DNA of 64,000 bases from Ureibacillus xyleni (GTDB taxonomy: Bacteria > Bacillota > Bacilli > Bacillales_A > Planococcaceae). Below are positions 1 through 8,742 of this stretch, one piece after another. Position numbers and translations under genes: made by a program. The stretch's first letter is position 1. Every line of letters starts with the position of its first letter. Where the stretch lies: positions 62,001 to 126,000 of the forward strand of contig NZ_OBMQ01000002.1 in the NCBI RefSeq assembly GCF_900217795.1, read 5' to 3'. Under the pieces are notes generated by a model. The model saw only the letters and a list, made by a program, of their open reading frames with translations, searched no databases and was not told the origin of the DNA.

Positions 1-2
1 AA

Positions 3-329
3 AACCTATATGGCTATGATTGGACACTGCCCTTTGTTCAAGGTGGTCAATATGCAAGAGCAGTAAGTCCACAAAGAGCAGTTGAAATAGCTAAAGAAAA
101 CAATGTAGCCATTCAATATGATTATACAGCTCAAGCCCCACATTTTAACTATGTAGACAGTGCTGGGAAGGCCCACAAAGTTTGGTTTGAAGACGCAAGG
201 TCCATTCAAGCAAAATTTAATTTAATGAAAAGACTTAACTTAAGAGGAATCAGTTACTGGAAGCTAGGTTTCCCGTTCCCTCAAAATTGGTTACTAATTG
301 GCGAAAACTTTAATGTGAAAAAGCGTTAA
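3..329 (+). CDS. Glycoside hydrolase family 18 protein, C-terminal part (spore-type)
   Basis: The window opens inside this gene; 108 residues remain before a TAA stop. The last part of the protein (GISYWKLGFPFPQNWLLI) is typical of the C-terminal end of the TIM-barrel in LysM-GH18 proteins of spore formers (YaaH/SleL/YdhD type), which act on spore cortex or cell-wall peptidoglycan. The conserved tryptophan near the end of the barrel (SYWKLG) is visible, but the catalytic DxxDxDxE motif and any LysM repeats lie upstream of the window. Assignment to GH18 is fairly firm; the exact enzyme (cortex-lytic or coat glucosidase) cannot be told from this fragment. A strong terminator follows 10 bases after the stop. 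Confidence 0.8.
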   Translation, partial: NLYGYDWTLPFVQGGQYARAVSPQRAVEIAKENNVAIQYDYTAQAPHFNYVDSAGKAHKVWFEDARSIQAKFNLMKRLNLRGISYWKLGFPFPQNWLLIGENFNVKKR

Positions 330-339
330 TTGTAACATT

Positions 340-382
340 GCCTCGAAACTACGATTTATAAGTAGTTTGAGGCTGTTTTTTT
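340..382 (+). terminator. Intrinsic terminator after GH18 gene
   Basis: Arms GCCTCGAAACTAC (340-352) and GTAGTTTGAGGC (362-373) pair with one bulged base and are followed by seven T residues. Confidence 0.85.
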
Positions 383-486
383 GTAATCTTTCATTTGAAT
401 GGTTACAAGATATATAGATAGAAATGACTATTTTACAATTACCTATTATGTAATAAAATGGTATGTATAAAGTTAGGAGGGGTATT

Positions 487-2712
487 TTGGTTAAATTTAA
501 GAAAATTGGTATTTCCGTTACAACAGCCGCACTTTCTCTTGGTCTATTAACTTCTGTTGCAAGTGCACAAACTCCTGTGGGCGGACAAGCTGAAAAGATC
601 CAAATTCAAGTTGCCTCTACAGAAACACAAGTTGCAAAAGAGGATTTAATTAAAAAATTAAAAGCACTTTTCCCAAATAAGTTTGACTTTTTAACTAGCA
701 ATGATTTTCATATGAGTACTGGGCACCAATTCCCAGGGGACGATACAATTCGTTACGACTTAAGTTTTAATAAAAATATTAAAGGAAAATACATTCACGG
801 TGGAATTGTGTTTGCTGGTGACAATTTAGAGATTGAAAATTTCTATTATCAACCTCTTAATCAATCAGAGGCGTTGTTCCCTGCGAAAATAACTGAGGAT
901 GAGGCAAAGCAAATTGCATTAGACTTTATAAAAAAATTCCCAAACAGTGATCAATACAAATTAAATACAAATGATAGTAATTATTATCACTTCTACGGAA
1001 ATCAATTGTTAACGGAGCCTATTCGCTATTCGTTTTCATTTGCACGAACGCACTCAGATGTAAAAATTGCCGATCAGCAAATTCACGTTTCTGTACTTGG
1101 AAATGGAGACATAACGGAATTCTATCGTAATACAACTGTACAAAAGTCTAATACATTTGATGAAAAGAATCAGTTGAAATTACAAGCTGAGGTATTGAAA
1201 AAAGTTAAGGAAAACCTATCCTTACAGTTACAATATCAAATTAACTACGATTACCGAAGTGATAAGCGTTCTGTTCAGCTAGTGTATAATCCAACTACTC
1301 AATTTAGTGGTGTACATGCAATCAGTGGTAATTGGTATACAGCTGAAGGTATTTCTGAATCACTACCAGCAAGAAAATCAGTGGAAACAATTGTGAGTAA
1401 ACAACTACCACCTAAACAACCAGGAATTACTGTTGAACAAGCAAAAACAATAGCAAACGAACTATTAAAGCTTGATTCAGAAGATGTTAAACTAACAATT
1501 AACCATGTTGAAGAAACGAAAAACTACAACGGAAAAGATGTCATTGTCATTAACTATTCTTATGAATATAAAAATGGTGGATACGGTTCAAGTATCGAAA
1601 TTGATAAAGCAACTGGAGAAATCATTCAATATCATAATTTAAAAAATGAAGTGTTAAATGATATGAAAAAAGAAGATGGTAAGACTTCAATTACAAAAGC
1701 TGAAGCTCTAACAAAAGCAACTGCTTTCTTGAAAGAATGGGTACCATCTTACTTACACCAATATGCAAAACCTATTAACGAACCATATTACGATAAACAG
1801 CAAGGAATATATAGTTTCTCATTCCCTAGAGTAGTGAATGGTATCGCAGTGTCGGGTGATGAAATTAACGTGAGCATCACTGATAAAGGCGAATTAACGA
1901 ATTTATATGTGAATAACCAAAATATTGAAGAGTGGCCTTCTACAGAGGGAATACTGTCGCTTACTGAAGCTACAAACCGTTACAAAGAAGCAATGAATCT
2001 AGAGCTACTTTACATGAAACAAAATGAAGAAGAAAAGCATTATTCGTTAGTTTACGTACCAGCTTATAACGAACAACAAATTAGTTCACTGGATGCAACA
2101 ACGGGTGAGTGGAATAGCTTATTTGGTAAAAAAGAAACATCTAAAGTAACGCACCCAACTGCTGAAAAAGAGTTAAACTACTTAATTGAAAAGAATATTT
2201 TAGAAGTAAAAGACTTTAGTAATTTTAATGCAAATAGCTCGATTACTAAAGGTGAAGCGATAAAAATCTTAGTAAAATCGCTTACTTACTTCTACGAAGG
2301 AATGTACCCTGCACAAGAAGAAACGCCACAAACTTTTGAAAATATTGGACGAGATCACCCTTACTATAGCGTTATTGAAAGAGCCGTTTCAATAGGCATT
2401 ATCGATGCAACTAGCGGTACTTTCGATGCGGATGCAAAAATGACTCGTGAAGAATTAGCTGTTTGGTATATTCGTGCATTAGGTTTAGAGCAAGCTGCAA
2501 AACATAAAGACATTTATAAAGTAAATGTAAAAGATGCTGCAGATGTAACTTATCCTGGGCATGTCGCATTGGCAACTGCATTGGAACTACTTCCAATAGA
2601 AAATGAACTATTTAGTCCTAAAAAAGAAGTAACATATGCAGACATTGCTGTATCAACAATTCGTTTAGCTCATAAAGTGAATGAGTCTGGCAGGGAATTA
2701 CATTATTATTAA
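487..2712 (+). CDS. Secreted YcdB/YcdC-domain protein with C-terminal SLH domains
   Basis: Start chosen at TTG 487: AGGAGG at 475-480 sits six bases upstream and the product then begins with a normal Sec signal peptide (VKFKKIGISV then a hydrophobic core, cleavage after ASA). An in-frame ATG at 463 would place that Shine-Dalgarno inside the gene. The 741-residue protein contains repeated units of the YcdB/YcdC (DUF4901, PepSY-like) kind, visible as recurring ITxxEAxxIAxxFL and ATGEI segments from about residue 75 to 550. The last 170 residues hold SLH-like units (for example MTREELAVWYIRALG), which would bind secondary cell-wall polymer and hold the protein at the surface. Function of YcdB domains is unknown. 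Monocistronic, with its own terminator. Confidence 0.8.
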   Translation: MVKFKKIGISVTTAALSLGLLTSVASAQTPVGGQAEKIQIQVASTETQVAKEDLIKKLKALFPNKFDFLTSNDFHMSTGHQFPGDDTIRYDLSFNKNIKGKYIHGGIVFAGDNLEIENFYYQPLNQSEALFPAKITEDEAKQIALDFIKKFPNSDQYKLNTNDSNYYHFYGNQLLTEPIRYSFSFARTHSDVKIADQQIHVSVLGNGDITEFYRNTTVQKSNTFDEKNQLKLQAEVLKKVKENLSLQLQYQINYDYRSDKRSVQLVYNPTTQFSGVHAISGNWYTAEGISESLPARKSVETIVSKQLPPKQPGITVEQAKTIANELLKLDSEDVKLTINHVEETKNYNGKDVIVINYSYEYKNGGYGSSIEIDKATGEIIQYHNLKNEVLNDMKKEDGKTSITKAEALTKATAFLKEWVPSYLHQYAKPINEPYYDKQQGIYSFSFPRVVNGIAVSGDEINVSITDKGELTNLYVNNQNIEEWPSTEGILSLTEATNRYKEAMNLELLYMKQNEEEKHYSLVYVPAYNEQQISSLDATTGEWNSLFGKKETSKVTHPTAEKELNYLIEKNILEVKDFSNFNANSSITKGEAIKILVKSLTYFYEGMYPAQEETPQTFENIGRDHPYYSVIERAVSIGIIDATSGTFDADAKMTREELAVWYIRALGLEQAAKHKDIYKVNVKDAADVTYPGHVALATALELLPIENELFSPKKEVTYADIAVSTIRLAHKVNESGRELHYY

Positions 2713-2716
2713 TAGA

Positions 2717-2751
2717 AGGGCAGTCCCATTTTGTGGGCACTGCCTTTTTTT
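2717..2751 (+). terminator. Intrinsic terminator after SLH/YcdB gene
   Basis: GGCAGTCCCA and TGGGCACTGCC form a stem around a TTTTG loop, followed by seven T residues. Confidence 0.9.
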
Positions 2752-2836
2752 ATGCTCGAAATAATATAAATAGAAATTATTTTCCAAATATTATGTACAA
2801 AACTAAACGGTTAGCATATAATATTGATATATGATT

Positions 2837-2848
2837 ATATGTTCATAT
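2837..2848. promoter_or_regulatory. Candidate ArsR-family operator upstream of the regulator gene
   Basis: ATATGTTCATAT lies 23 bases before the regulator start. Its exact reverse complement, ATATGAACATAT, is found at 3212-3223 in front of the czcD-like gene. The shared 12-mer, flanked by AT-rich sequence, resembles half of the 12-2-12 palindromes bound by SmtB/CzrA-type repressors. Binding is inferred, not shown. Confidence 0.5.
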
Positions 2849-2870
2849 TTGGTTATTGAGGGGGATGAAT

Positions 2871-3191
2871 ATGGAAGAAAATATGAATGAACTATTCCAA
2901 GATGATTTAGATGAGGAAACGCTTTTTCTAGTGTCTCAGACATTTAAAGCATTAAGTGATCCAACACGTATTCGAATACTAAATTTACTTATTAATAAAG
3001 AGCATTCCGTTAATGATATTGCTGAAACACTGGACCTTAAACAATCAACCGTTTCTCACCAGTTACGGTTTTTGAAAAATCTTCGTCTAGTAAAGTATCG
3101 TCGAGAAGGAACCACATTATTTTACTCGCAGGATGATGAACATGTAATTAACATGTTAAAACAAACGATTGAACATGCGAATCATAGTTAA
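2871..3191 (+). CDS. ArsR/SmtB-family metal-responsive repressor (CzrA-like)
   Basis: Start chosen at ATG 2871, six bases after the GAGGGGG at 2858-2864; upstream in-frame TTG 2856 and ATG 2865 overlap or abut that site. The 106-residue product has the typical winged-helix core: [16 protein letters not shown] followed by the recognition helix around [17 protein letters not shown] and a wing ([10 protein letters not shown]). The C-terminal helix has D and H residues ([19 protein letters not shown]) in the arrangement of the alpha-5 zinc site of CzrA (D, H, H, H). It lies 58 bases upstream of a CDF zinc exporter and probably represses it together with itself, being released by Zn(II) or Co(II). 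Confidence 0.9.
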   Translation: MEENMNELFQDDLDEETLFLVSQTFKALSDPTRIRILNLLINKEHSVNDIAETLDLKQSTVSHQLRFLKNLRLVKYRREGTTLFYSQDDEHVINMLKQTIEHANHS

Positions 3192-3211
3192 GATGTAGTA
3201 CCAATATTTCT

Positions 3212-3223
3212 ATATGAACATAT
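3212..3223. promoter_or_regulatory. Candidate ArsR-family operator upstream of czcD
   Basis: ATATGAACATAT, the exact inverted copy of the 12-mer at 2837-2848. It lies in the short gap between the repressor gene and the exporter gene, so a second, internally regulated promoter or repressor site is possible. Confidence 0.45.
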
Positions 3224-3249
3224 ACTAATATAAAAAAGGGGGATAAAAT

Positions 3250-4209
3250 ATGGGACACGGACATGATCACGCTCATCACAACCATACACACGGCGCTAAT
3301 AAAAAAACGTTAACAATAGCTTTCTTTATGATAAGTGCTTTTATGATTATAGAAGTCATAGGGGGATTCCTCACAAATAGTCTTGCACTTCTTTCGGATG
3401 CAGGACATATGTTAAGTGATGCAATTTCCCTTGGAGTTGGTGTATTAGCTTTTAAATTGGGGGAAAAAGTAGCGAGTTACAGTAAAACGTATGGTTATAA
3501 ACGTTTTGAAATATTAGCTGCTGTTTTTAATGGTGTCACTTTAGTTATTATCGCATTGTTCATTTTTTATGAAGCAATTGAAAGATTTGCAAATCCACCT
3601 AAAGTTGCTTCAACGGGTATGTTAACAATTGCAGCTATTGGGTTACTAGTAAACATTCTCGTAGCATGGATTTTAATGCGCGGTGGCGATACAAAGGAAA
3701 ACTTAAATGTACGTGCAGCGTTTTTACACGTTATTGGGGATATGCTTGGCTCTGTAGGCGCAGTAGTGGCAGCTCTGCTTATCATGTTTTTTGGTTGGGG
3801 TTGGGCAGATCCTCTTGCTAGTGTGATTGTTGCATTGCTTGTATTAATCAGTGGCTATAGAGTTACGAAAGATTCCATCCATGTTTTAATGGAAGGAACT
3901 CCGAGTAACATAAAAATGGAAAAGATTATTGAACTTTTAAAATCAACTCCTGGTGTGGTAGACATTCATGATTTGCATTTATGGTCAATCACAAGTGGAC
4001 AAAATGCCCTCTCATGTCATGTTGTTGTAGAAGATCACGTTACGCTTCGAGAAAGTCAAGAGATGCTAAAATATATTGAACATGAGCTAGCTCACTTAGG
4101 CATTAATCATGTAACAGTACAAATAGAAGATAATCAACATAAACATGAGGACTCAATTTTATGTAAACTAAAAGATGAACAGCTTCACCACCATGCTCAT
4201 AGTCATTAG
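3250..4209 (+). CDS. czcD: Cation diffusion facilitator, zinc/cobalt/cadmium exporter CzcD
   Basis: The 319-residue protein begins and ends with histidine-rich stretches (HGHDHAHHNHTH; HHHAHSH). It has six hydrophobic segments between about residues 22 and 205, including the transport-site motifs SDAGHMLSD (TM2) and HVIGDMLGSVGA (TM5), and a cytoplasmic C-terminal domain (HDLHLWSITSG) that binds metal and dimerises. CDF proteins export Zn(II) and related ions in exchange for protons. A GGGGG ribosome-binding site precedes the ATG, and the gene follows a CzrA-like repressor as in czrA-cadA/czcD loci. In B. subtilis the related gene yeaB sits at the same place, upstream of yeaC. Confidence 0.93.
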   Translation: MGHGHDHAHHNHTHGANKKTLTIAFFMISAFMIIEVIGGFLTNSLALLSDAGHMLSDAISLGVGVLAFKLGEKVASYSKTYGYKRFEILAAVFNGVTLVIIALFIFYEAIERFANPPKVASTGMLTIAAIGLLVNILVAWILMRGGDTKENLNVRAAFLHVIGDMLGSVGAVVAALLIMFFGWGWADPLASVIVALLVLISGYRVTKDSIHVLMEGTPSNIKMEKIIELLKSTPGVVDIHDLHLWSITSGQNALSCHVVVEDHVTLRESQEMLKYIEHELAHLGINHVTVQIEDNQHKHEDSILCKLKDEQLHHHAHSH

Positions 4210-4603
4210 TTTTATAATAGAACTTAATATATTTAATTGGAAAAAGCAGGTGTCTCATTTAATATGGGATACCTTTTTTTATTGGAAATATAAATAGCGT
4301 TCAAGCACACAAGTGGTTAAGAAAGGAGTTGCACGGATATTTGATATCACTTGGGGGAAAATGGAATGCAGTGGTTTTCATAAGGGGATTAACGCCAAAC
4401 TTAGAAGAAAATAAAGTGTAACATTTTTCATAAGGCAGAAAAACGCTAATCATTAAGGATATCAAATATCATCAGATGAACGAGTGACAATTGAAAAAAC
4501 GAAAATGTATGCTTACTTCACCAAAGACCATATGCACAATTATAATTTTTACAATTGTTGGATAAAATGGGGTGGTAAATAAGAATTCAGCTGAGGGTGA
4601 AGT
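4210..4603. other. Intergenic region with terminator, inverted/direct repeats and no intact gene
   Basis: The first 70 bases hold the czcD terminator. The rest has a perfect 13-bp inverted repeat (GATATTTGATATC at 4336-4348 and its complement at 4458-4470), and TTTTCATAAGG occurs twice (4375-4385, 4425-4435). Short open stretches (4283-4422 in one frame; 4457-4582 in another) have no good start site and no family I recognise. It could be a decayed gene or a decayed small mobile element. The last 20 bases hold the ribosome-binding site of the DUF2243 gene. Confidence 0.4.
4248..4280 (+). terminator. Intrinsic terminator after czcD
   Basis: AGGTGTCTCAT pairs with ATGGGATACC through G-U pairs and is followed by a run of T residues. 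Confidence 0.7.
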
Positions 4604-5068
4604 ATGAAAAATAGTAAATATAATATTTGGTCAGGAATTTTTTTCGGAGTAGGAATCGCTGGGTTCCTTGATGAAGCGGTATTCCACCAACTTTTACATT
4701 GGCATCATTTTTATGATAAGGCAACTTTAAGTGTGGGTCTTATATCAGATGGACTTTTCCATGCCTTTAGTTGGTTTTCCACGGTAGCAGGGCTATTTAT
4801 GTTGGCAGATTTACGCAAGCGGAAAATTTGGAATACAAAGAAGTGGGTAGGTGGTATTTTTTTAGGGGCTGGCGCATTTCAACTGTATGATGGTACTATT
4901 CAACACAAATTAATGAAAATACATCAAATCCGTTATAATGTTGAAATTTTTTATTATGATTTTACTTGGAATGTTATTGCCATCATTTTAATCATTGTCG
5001 GAGTAGTCTTGATAAAAAAATCCTCAGTATCCGATAAAAAAGCAGGTGAACTTCATGCATCATCATGA
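4604..5068 (+). CDS. DUF2243 membrane protein
   Basis: The 154-residue protein has four predicted membrane segments (about residues 8-22, 45-68, 80-98 and 118-138) and the family-typical start IWSGIFFGVGIAGFLDEAVFHQLLHWHHFYD, here quoted only in part: GVGIAGFLDE and FHQLLHWHHFYD. Histidines in or near the membrane are characteristic of DUF2243, whose biochemical role is unknown. A GAGGGTGA Shine-Dalgarno precedes the ATG. The gene overlaps the next one, a CtaG-like protein, by 14 bases, so the two are probably cotranslated and may act together in copper delivery or cytochrome oxidase assembly (inference from context only). Confidence 0.85.
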   Translation: MKNSKYNIWSGIFFGVGIAGFLDEAVFHQLLHWHHFYDKATLSVGLISDGLFHAFSWFSTVAGLFMLADLRKRKIWNTKKWVGGIFLGAGAFQLYDGTIQHKLMKIHQIRYNVEIFYYDFTWNVIAIILIIVGVVLIKKSSVSDKKAGELHASS

Positions 5069-5840
5069 GCAGATTAGTTGGCTAGGTATTGCTTTAAATG
5101 GGTTATTGTTTTTATGTCTTATTGGGCTTTATATAGTTGGGGTATTTGTCTCAAATAAAAAGTATTCAAACTGGCCGCTCCACCGAATAGTTCTATGGTG
5201 TTTTGGTATTTTCTGTATTGCAATAAGTTTAATCGGACCAATTGCTAACAATGCTCACACTAGTTTTCAAGCTCATATGATTACCCATCTGCTTTTGGGA
5301 ATGCTAGGACCTTTATTGATTGTATTTTCTACTCCGATGACACTTTTACTTAGATGTTTAAAAGTTCCACATGCTAGAATTGTGAGTAAATTTTTAAAAG
5401 GTTCATATGTGCAATTTATAACTCATCCTATAACCGCAACAATATTAAATATGGGCGGGCTTTGGTTACTTTACACAACACCACTTTATCATGCAATGCA
5501 TTCATCAACTTTACTTTACGCCTTGATACATCTACATGTATTTTTAGCAGGTTATGTTTTTACGGCATCAATGATTTATCTTGATCCATCACCACATCGA
5601 TTTAGTTTTATTTATCGCTCGATTGTTTTAGTTTTGGCAATGGCTTCTCATAGTATTTTATCGAAATGGATCTATGCCAACCCTCCAGAAGGTATTGCCC
5701 AATTTGATGCACAAATGGGTGGGGTCATCATGTATTACGGTGGAGATTTCATTGATGTAGTGATTGTCATTACGTTGTGTGCACAATATTTTAAATTAAA
5801 TCGACCAATTAACATAAGAAAAAACCTCCAGCAATCGTAA
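5055..5840 (+). CDS. Caa3-type cytochrome c oxidase assembly factor (CtaG family)
   Basis: Start taken at ATG 5055, six bases after CAGGTG (5043-5048), rather than GTG 5046 inside that site. The 261-residue protein starts MHHHEQISW and has about seven hydrophobic segments. Family features include HMITHLLLGMLGPLLIVFSTP, the AHTSFQAHM stretch and the late WIYANPPEG loop with conserved D residues. CtaG proteins (PF09678) are needed for assembly of the Cu-A/Cu-B centres of caa3 oxidase in Bacillus. No oxidase genes lie nearby and the usual ctaG sits in the cta operon, so this may be a second paralogue working with the overlapping DUF2243 protein. Confidence 0.85.
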   Translation: MHHHEQISWLGIALNGLLFLCLIGLYIVGVFVSNKKYSNWPLHRIVLWCFGIFCIAISLIGPIANNAHTSFQAHMITHLLLGMLGPLLIVFSTPMTLLLRCLKVPHARIVSKFLKGSYVQFITHPITATILNMGGLWLLYTTPLYHAMHSSTLLYALIHLHVFLAGYVFTASMIYLDPSPHRFSFIYRSIVLVLAMASHSILSKWIYANPPEGIAQFDAQMGGVIMYYGGDFIDVVIVITLCAQYFKLNRPINIRKNLQQS

Positions 5841-5858
5841 ATGGAGGTTATTTTTTTA
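5823..5858. terminator. Bidirectional terminator between CtaG-like gene and ligD
   Basis: AACCTCCA (5823-5830) pairs with TGGAGGTT (5842-5849). T-runs lie on both sides, so it can end both converging transcripts; it overlaps both stop codons. Confidence 0.85.
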
Positions 5859-7671
5859 ATTGTCTTAAAGTTGTTAATACAGCTCTGAATTCTTCCTCTT
5901 GTTGTATTTTAAAGAAGTCCTTAAACGGATCCCCCATTGATGAAATTCTTTCTAAAACAGCAGGAATGGGGAAAAGTTTTGGGCTTAGCTTGCTATCTAC
6001 TTCACTCCATAGCAATGGTGTAGCAACATAACCATGATCATTCCCTCTAGCAGAATATGGGGAGATAATCGTTTTTCCTTCTGCGTGTTGAACGTAATCT
6101 AAATATAATTTGTTGTTTCGATTTTTTTTGAGACGTTCAGTTGTAAACCATTTTGGCTCTTGTTCACATAAAAAGCGACAAACGAATTCGGTAAAAATTC
6201 GACATTCATCATAAGTAAAAGCATCCTTTGGTAACGGAATATAAATTTGAAGCCCCTTTCCACCAGATGTTTTAACAAAGGAAGTTAAATTTAAATTATC
6301 AAATATTGCTTTCATTCGAGTTGCGGCTTCAATTGCAAGTGAAAAGTCGTCTACAGAAGGTGGGTCTAGGTCGAATACAATTTCTGTTGGATTATTTGTT
6401 GCAACCGTCTGAAAAGGTATATGAAATTCAATGGCCAGTTGATTTCCGAGCCATAATAAAGATTCGATATTATGACAAATAATATATTCAATCTCTTCGT
6501 GCACCATTGTTTTGATAAATTCAGGCGTATAATCTGGAGCGTTTTTTTGATAAAAACTTTCTCCAGGAACGCCATGAGGAAAACGGATCGCTGTTAAGAG
6601 ACGATTTTTTAAAAAAGGAAGCATGTAGGGAGCAATCTGTTGTAAATAATAAATATAATCATCCTTAACCAACCCCATTGCCGGCCAAACTGGTTTATCT
6701 GGATGAGTGATTGTAATTGTTTCAGGCAACGGATTTAACTGTCGCAGCATTTTTTCCCAAGTAACATCATTTGCTGCAGTATCAAATCGAAAGGCATCAA
6801 ATCTTGGTTCTCTTAATTTTTTTCCATCATAGTCAATACATGCTACATCTACACAAATAGAGGGCGGCAGTTCCCAGGTGGTAGCAGAGGTTTTTGTCCC
6901 TTTTGTTAGAAAAAATGTTGAAAGAGTGCCCATTTCTTCATCTAATAATCCGTGACGAAAGTTTGTAATGACTTCTAATTGTCCATCTTTAAATACCGCT
7001 CCATTAAAATAGCCATTTTCTTGATCATATTGAGTCAAAATAACAGTTACGATTCGCCAATTTTTAATTTTTAACCATTGATTTGAACGTTTTCCACTTT
7101 CCCATACACTAGTTTTTTTCTTTGCAATAATACCTTCACCATGATACTTCTTCACTTTATTCCAAAGCTTATCGGCATCATGAAACTCTTTGATTAATTG
7201 CAATGTTCCTTTATTTTGAGCGTCTGGAAACCCAAATAACTTAAGTTGATGCAATAGTAATTTTCTCTCAATTAAGGGTAATCCTTCCAACACATTTCCT
7301 TTATGCATAAGCAAATCAAAAACGATGATATTACATGGAAATTGTATTGCATTTTCTTGAATTGTTTTTTCCGTTTTTGTCCTTCCACGTTTTTGTACTA
7401 TAGAAAACTGACTTTTATAGTTGTTAGTCAAATATACAATTTCGCCGTCTAAAATTAGTGGTAAATGAGGAGCGATTTCTTCATATATCTCTTCGCAATA
7501 CTGAATCAACTCAGGAAAATAGCCATTAAGTTCTTTCTCATTGCGGCTAATGAGTTTTGGTTGTTTTTTCTCCCAAATTACTAGGCATCGAAATCCATCA
7601 TATTTTGTTTCGTAAATCCAATCATTACCGGTTGGAGTATTTTCAGTTGCAGTAAGTAGCATTGGTTTCAT
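5848..7671 (-). CDS. ligD: ATP-dependent DNA ligase D (ligase plus polymerase domains)
   Basis: The 607-residue product has the Bacillus YkoU layout: an N-terminal ATP-dependent ligase core with the nucleotidyl-lysine motif TKYDGFR (Lys23), motif IV/V regions (EGIIAKKKTS; NQWLKIKNW), an OB-fold to about residue 300, then a C-terminal archaeo-eukaryotic primase-type polymerase domain beginning near TITHPDKPVWP. The polymerase metal-binding motif FDLDPP is present, as is a late SPYSARGNDHGYVATPL stretch. There is no separate nuclease domain, as expected for Bacillus enzymes. It joins double-strand breaks with Ku in spores and stationary cells. The Ku gene lies divergently 102 bases away. Confidence 0.95.
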   Translation of the reverse strand: MKPMLLTATENTPTGNDWIYETKYDGFRCLVIWEKKQPKLISRNEKELNGYFPELIQYCEEIYEEIAPHLPLILDGEIVYLTNNYKSQFSIVQKRGRTKTEKTIQENAIQFPCNIIVFDLLMHKGNVLEGLPLIERKLLLHQLKLFGFPDAQNKGTLQLIKEFHDADKLWNKVKKYHGEGIIAKKKTSVWESGKRSNQWLKIKNWRIVTVILTQYDQENGYFNGAVFKDGQLEVITNFRHGLLDEEMGTLSTFFLTKGTKTSATTWELPPSICVDVACIDYDGKKLREPRFDAFRFDTAANDVTWEKMLRQLNPLPETITITHPDKPVWPAMGLVKDDYIYYLQQIAPYMLPFLKNRLLTAIRFPHGVPGESFYQKNAPDYTPEFIKTMVHEEIEYIICHNIESLLWLGNQLAIEFHIPFQTVATNNPTEIVFDLDPPSVDDFSLAIEAATRMKAIFDNLNLTSFVKTSGGKGLQIYIPLPKDAFTYDECRIFTEFVCRFLCEQEPKWFTTERLKKNRNNKLYLDYVQHAEGKTIISPYSARGNDHGYVATPLLWSEVDSKLSPKLFPIPAVLERISSMGDPFKDFFKIQQEEEFRAVLTTLRQLKK

Positions 7672-7773
7672 AAAGACAAGCCTTCTTTTTTCATTATTTT
7701 TTCAATAAACCACCACGTTATACATAGAAAGAATGTAAATAAGCATAATAACGAAAAGAGAGGTGAAGTCATA

Positions 7774-8610
7774 ATGCATACTGTATGGAAAGGTAGCATT
7801 AGTTTTGGTCTTGTTAATATTCCAGTAAAACTTCACACCGCAACAGAAAATAAAGATATAAAGTTAAGACAATTACATAAAGAATGTAATAGTCCAATCA
7901 ATTATCAAAAGGTTTGCCCTGTTTGCGATAGAGAAGTGAAGAATGAAGATATTGTGAAAGCCTACGAATACTCAAAAAATAAATTTGTTGTTTTAGACGA
8001 TGAGGAGCTTGAAAGAATTAAGAAAGAAAATGAGGATAAGGCTGTTGAAATACTTGAATTTGTTAAACTTGAAGAAATAGATCCAATCTATTTTGAACGT
8101 AGTTATTTCCTTGCACCAGATAGTGGTGGAGGAAAGGCATACGCTTTATTACGTGAGGCACTAAGTAGTTCAGGGAAAATTGGAGTTGCTAAAATTACAA
8201 TTCGTTCAAAAGAACAGTTGGCAATTGTTCGGGTGTATAAAGATACTTTAGTAATGGAGACAATTCATTTTCCAGATGAAGTCCGAAATGCGGCAGAAGT
8301 TCCGAATATCCCGGACACAGAAAAAATTGTACAAAAAGAATTGGACACTGCTCTTATGTTAATTGAACAGTTGACTGTGGATTTTGACCCAGAAAAATAT
8401 ACAGATGATTATCGAACAGCTTTACTTGAACTTATTGAACAGAAAAAAGCTGGGGAGACAACAGTTACAGCAACAGAGAAAGAAACAGCTGCAATTCCTT
8501 CAGATATGACGGACTTAATGGCAGCACTTCAAGCATCATTAGATAAAACGTCCACAACAAAAAAACCAGTAACTCGGAAACGAAAAGTAAAAGAGAAAAA
8601 AGAAGCGTAA
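7774..8610 (+). CDS. ku: Non-homologous end-joining protein Ku
   Basis: The 278-residue protein begins MHTVWKGSISFGLVNIPVKLH, a hallmark start of bacterial Ku (quoted in part: WKGSISFGLVNIPVKL). It contains a CPVCDR segment, the beta-barrel DNA ring region, and a lysine-rich tail (KKPVTRKRKVKEKKEA) of the kind that modulates DNA binding and LigD contact. Ku homodimers thread onto broken DNA ends and recruit LigD. The divergent arrangement with ligD leaves about 100 bases for both promoters; in B. subtilis the pair ykoV/ykoU is expressed in the forespore, but I could not confirm a SigG promoter here. A GAGAGGTGA ribosome-binding site precedes ATG 7774. Confidence 0.95.
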   Translation: MHTVWKGSISFGLVNIPVKLHTATENKDIKLRQLHKECNSPINYQKVCPVCDREVKNEDIVKAYEYSKNKFVVLDDEELERIKKENEDKAVEILEFVKLEEIDPIYFERSYFLAPDSGGGKAYALLREALSSSGKIGVAKITIRSKEQLAIVRVYKDTLVMETIHFPDEVRNAAEVPNIPDTEKIVQKELDTALMLIEQLTVDFDPEKYTDDYRTALLELIEQKKAGETTVTATEKETAAIPSDMTDLMAALQASLDKTSTTKKPVTRKRKVKEKKEA

Positions 8611-8622
8611 ATCGATAAGTTT

Positions 8623-8657
8623 AAGCGTAGTTGAATTTTATTTCAACTGCGCTTTTT
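8623..8657 (+). terminator. Intrinsic terminator after ku
   Basis: AAGCGTAGTTGAA and TTCAACTGCGCTT form a 13-bp stem (one G-U), with T residues after it. Confidence 0.85.
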
Positions 8658-8742
8658 ACAATTTAAATTGAATGGATAAATTTCCGATGTAAGGGAAAAA
8701 TATGAGAGTACAATAATGTGAAATATAGGGGAGAGAAAAATC

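Noticed and set aside
463-486. Upstream ATG extension of the SLH/YcdB gene
   Set aside because: AGGAGG lies inside the extension and TTG 487 gives a standard signal peptide directly after it.
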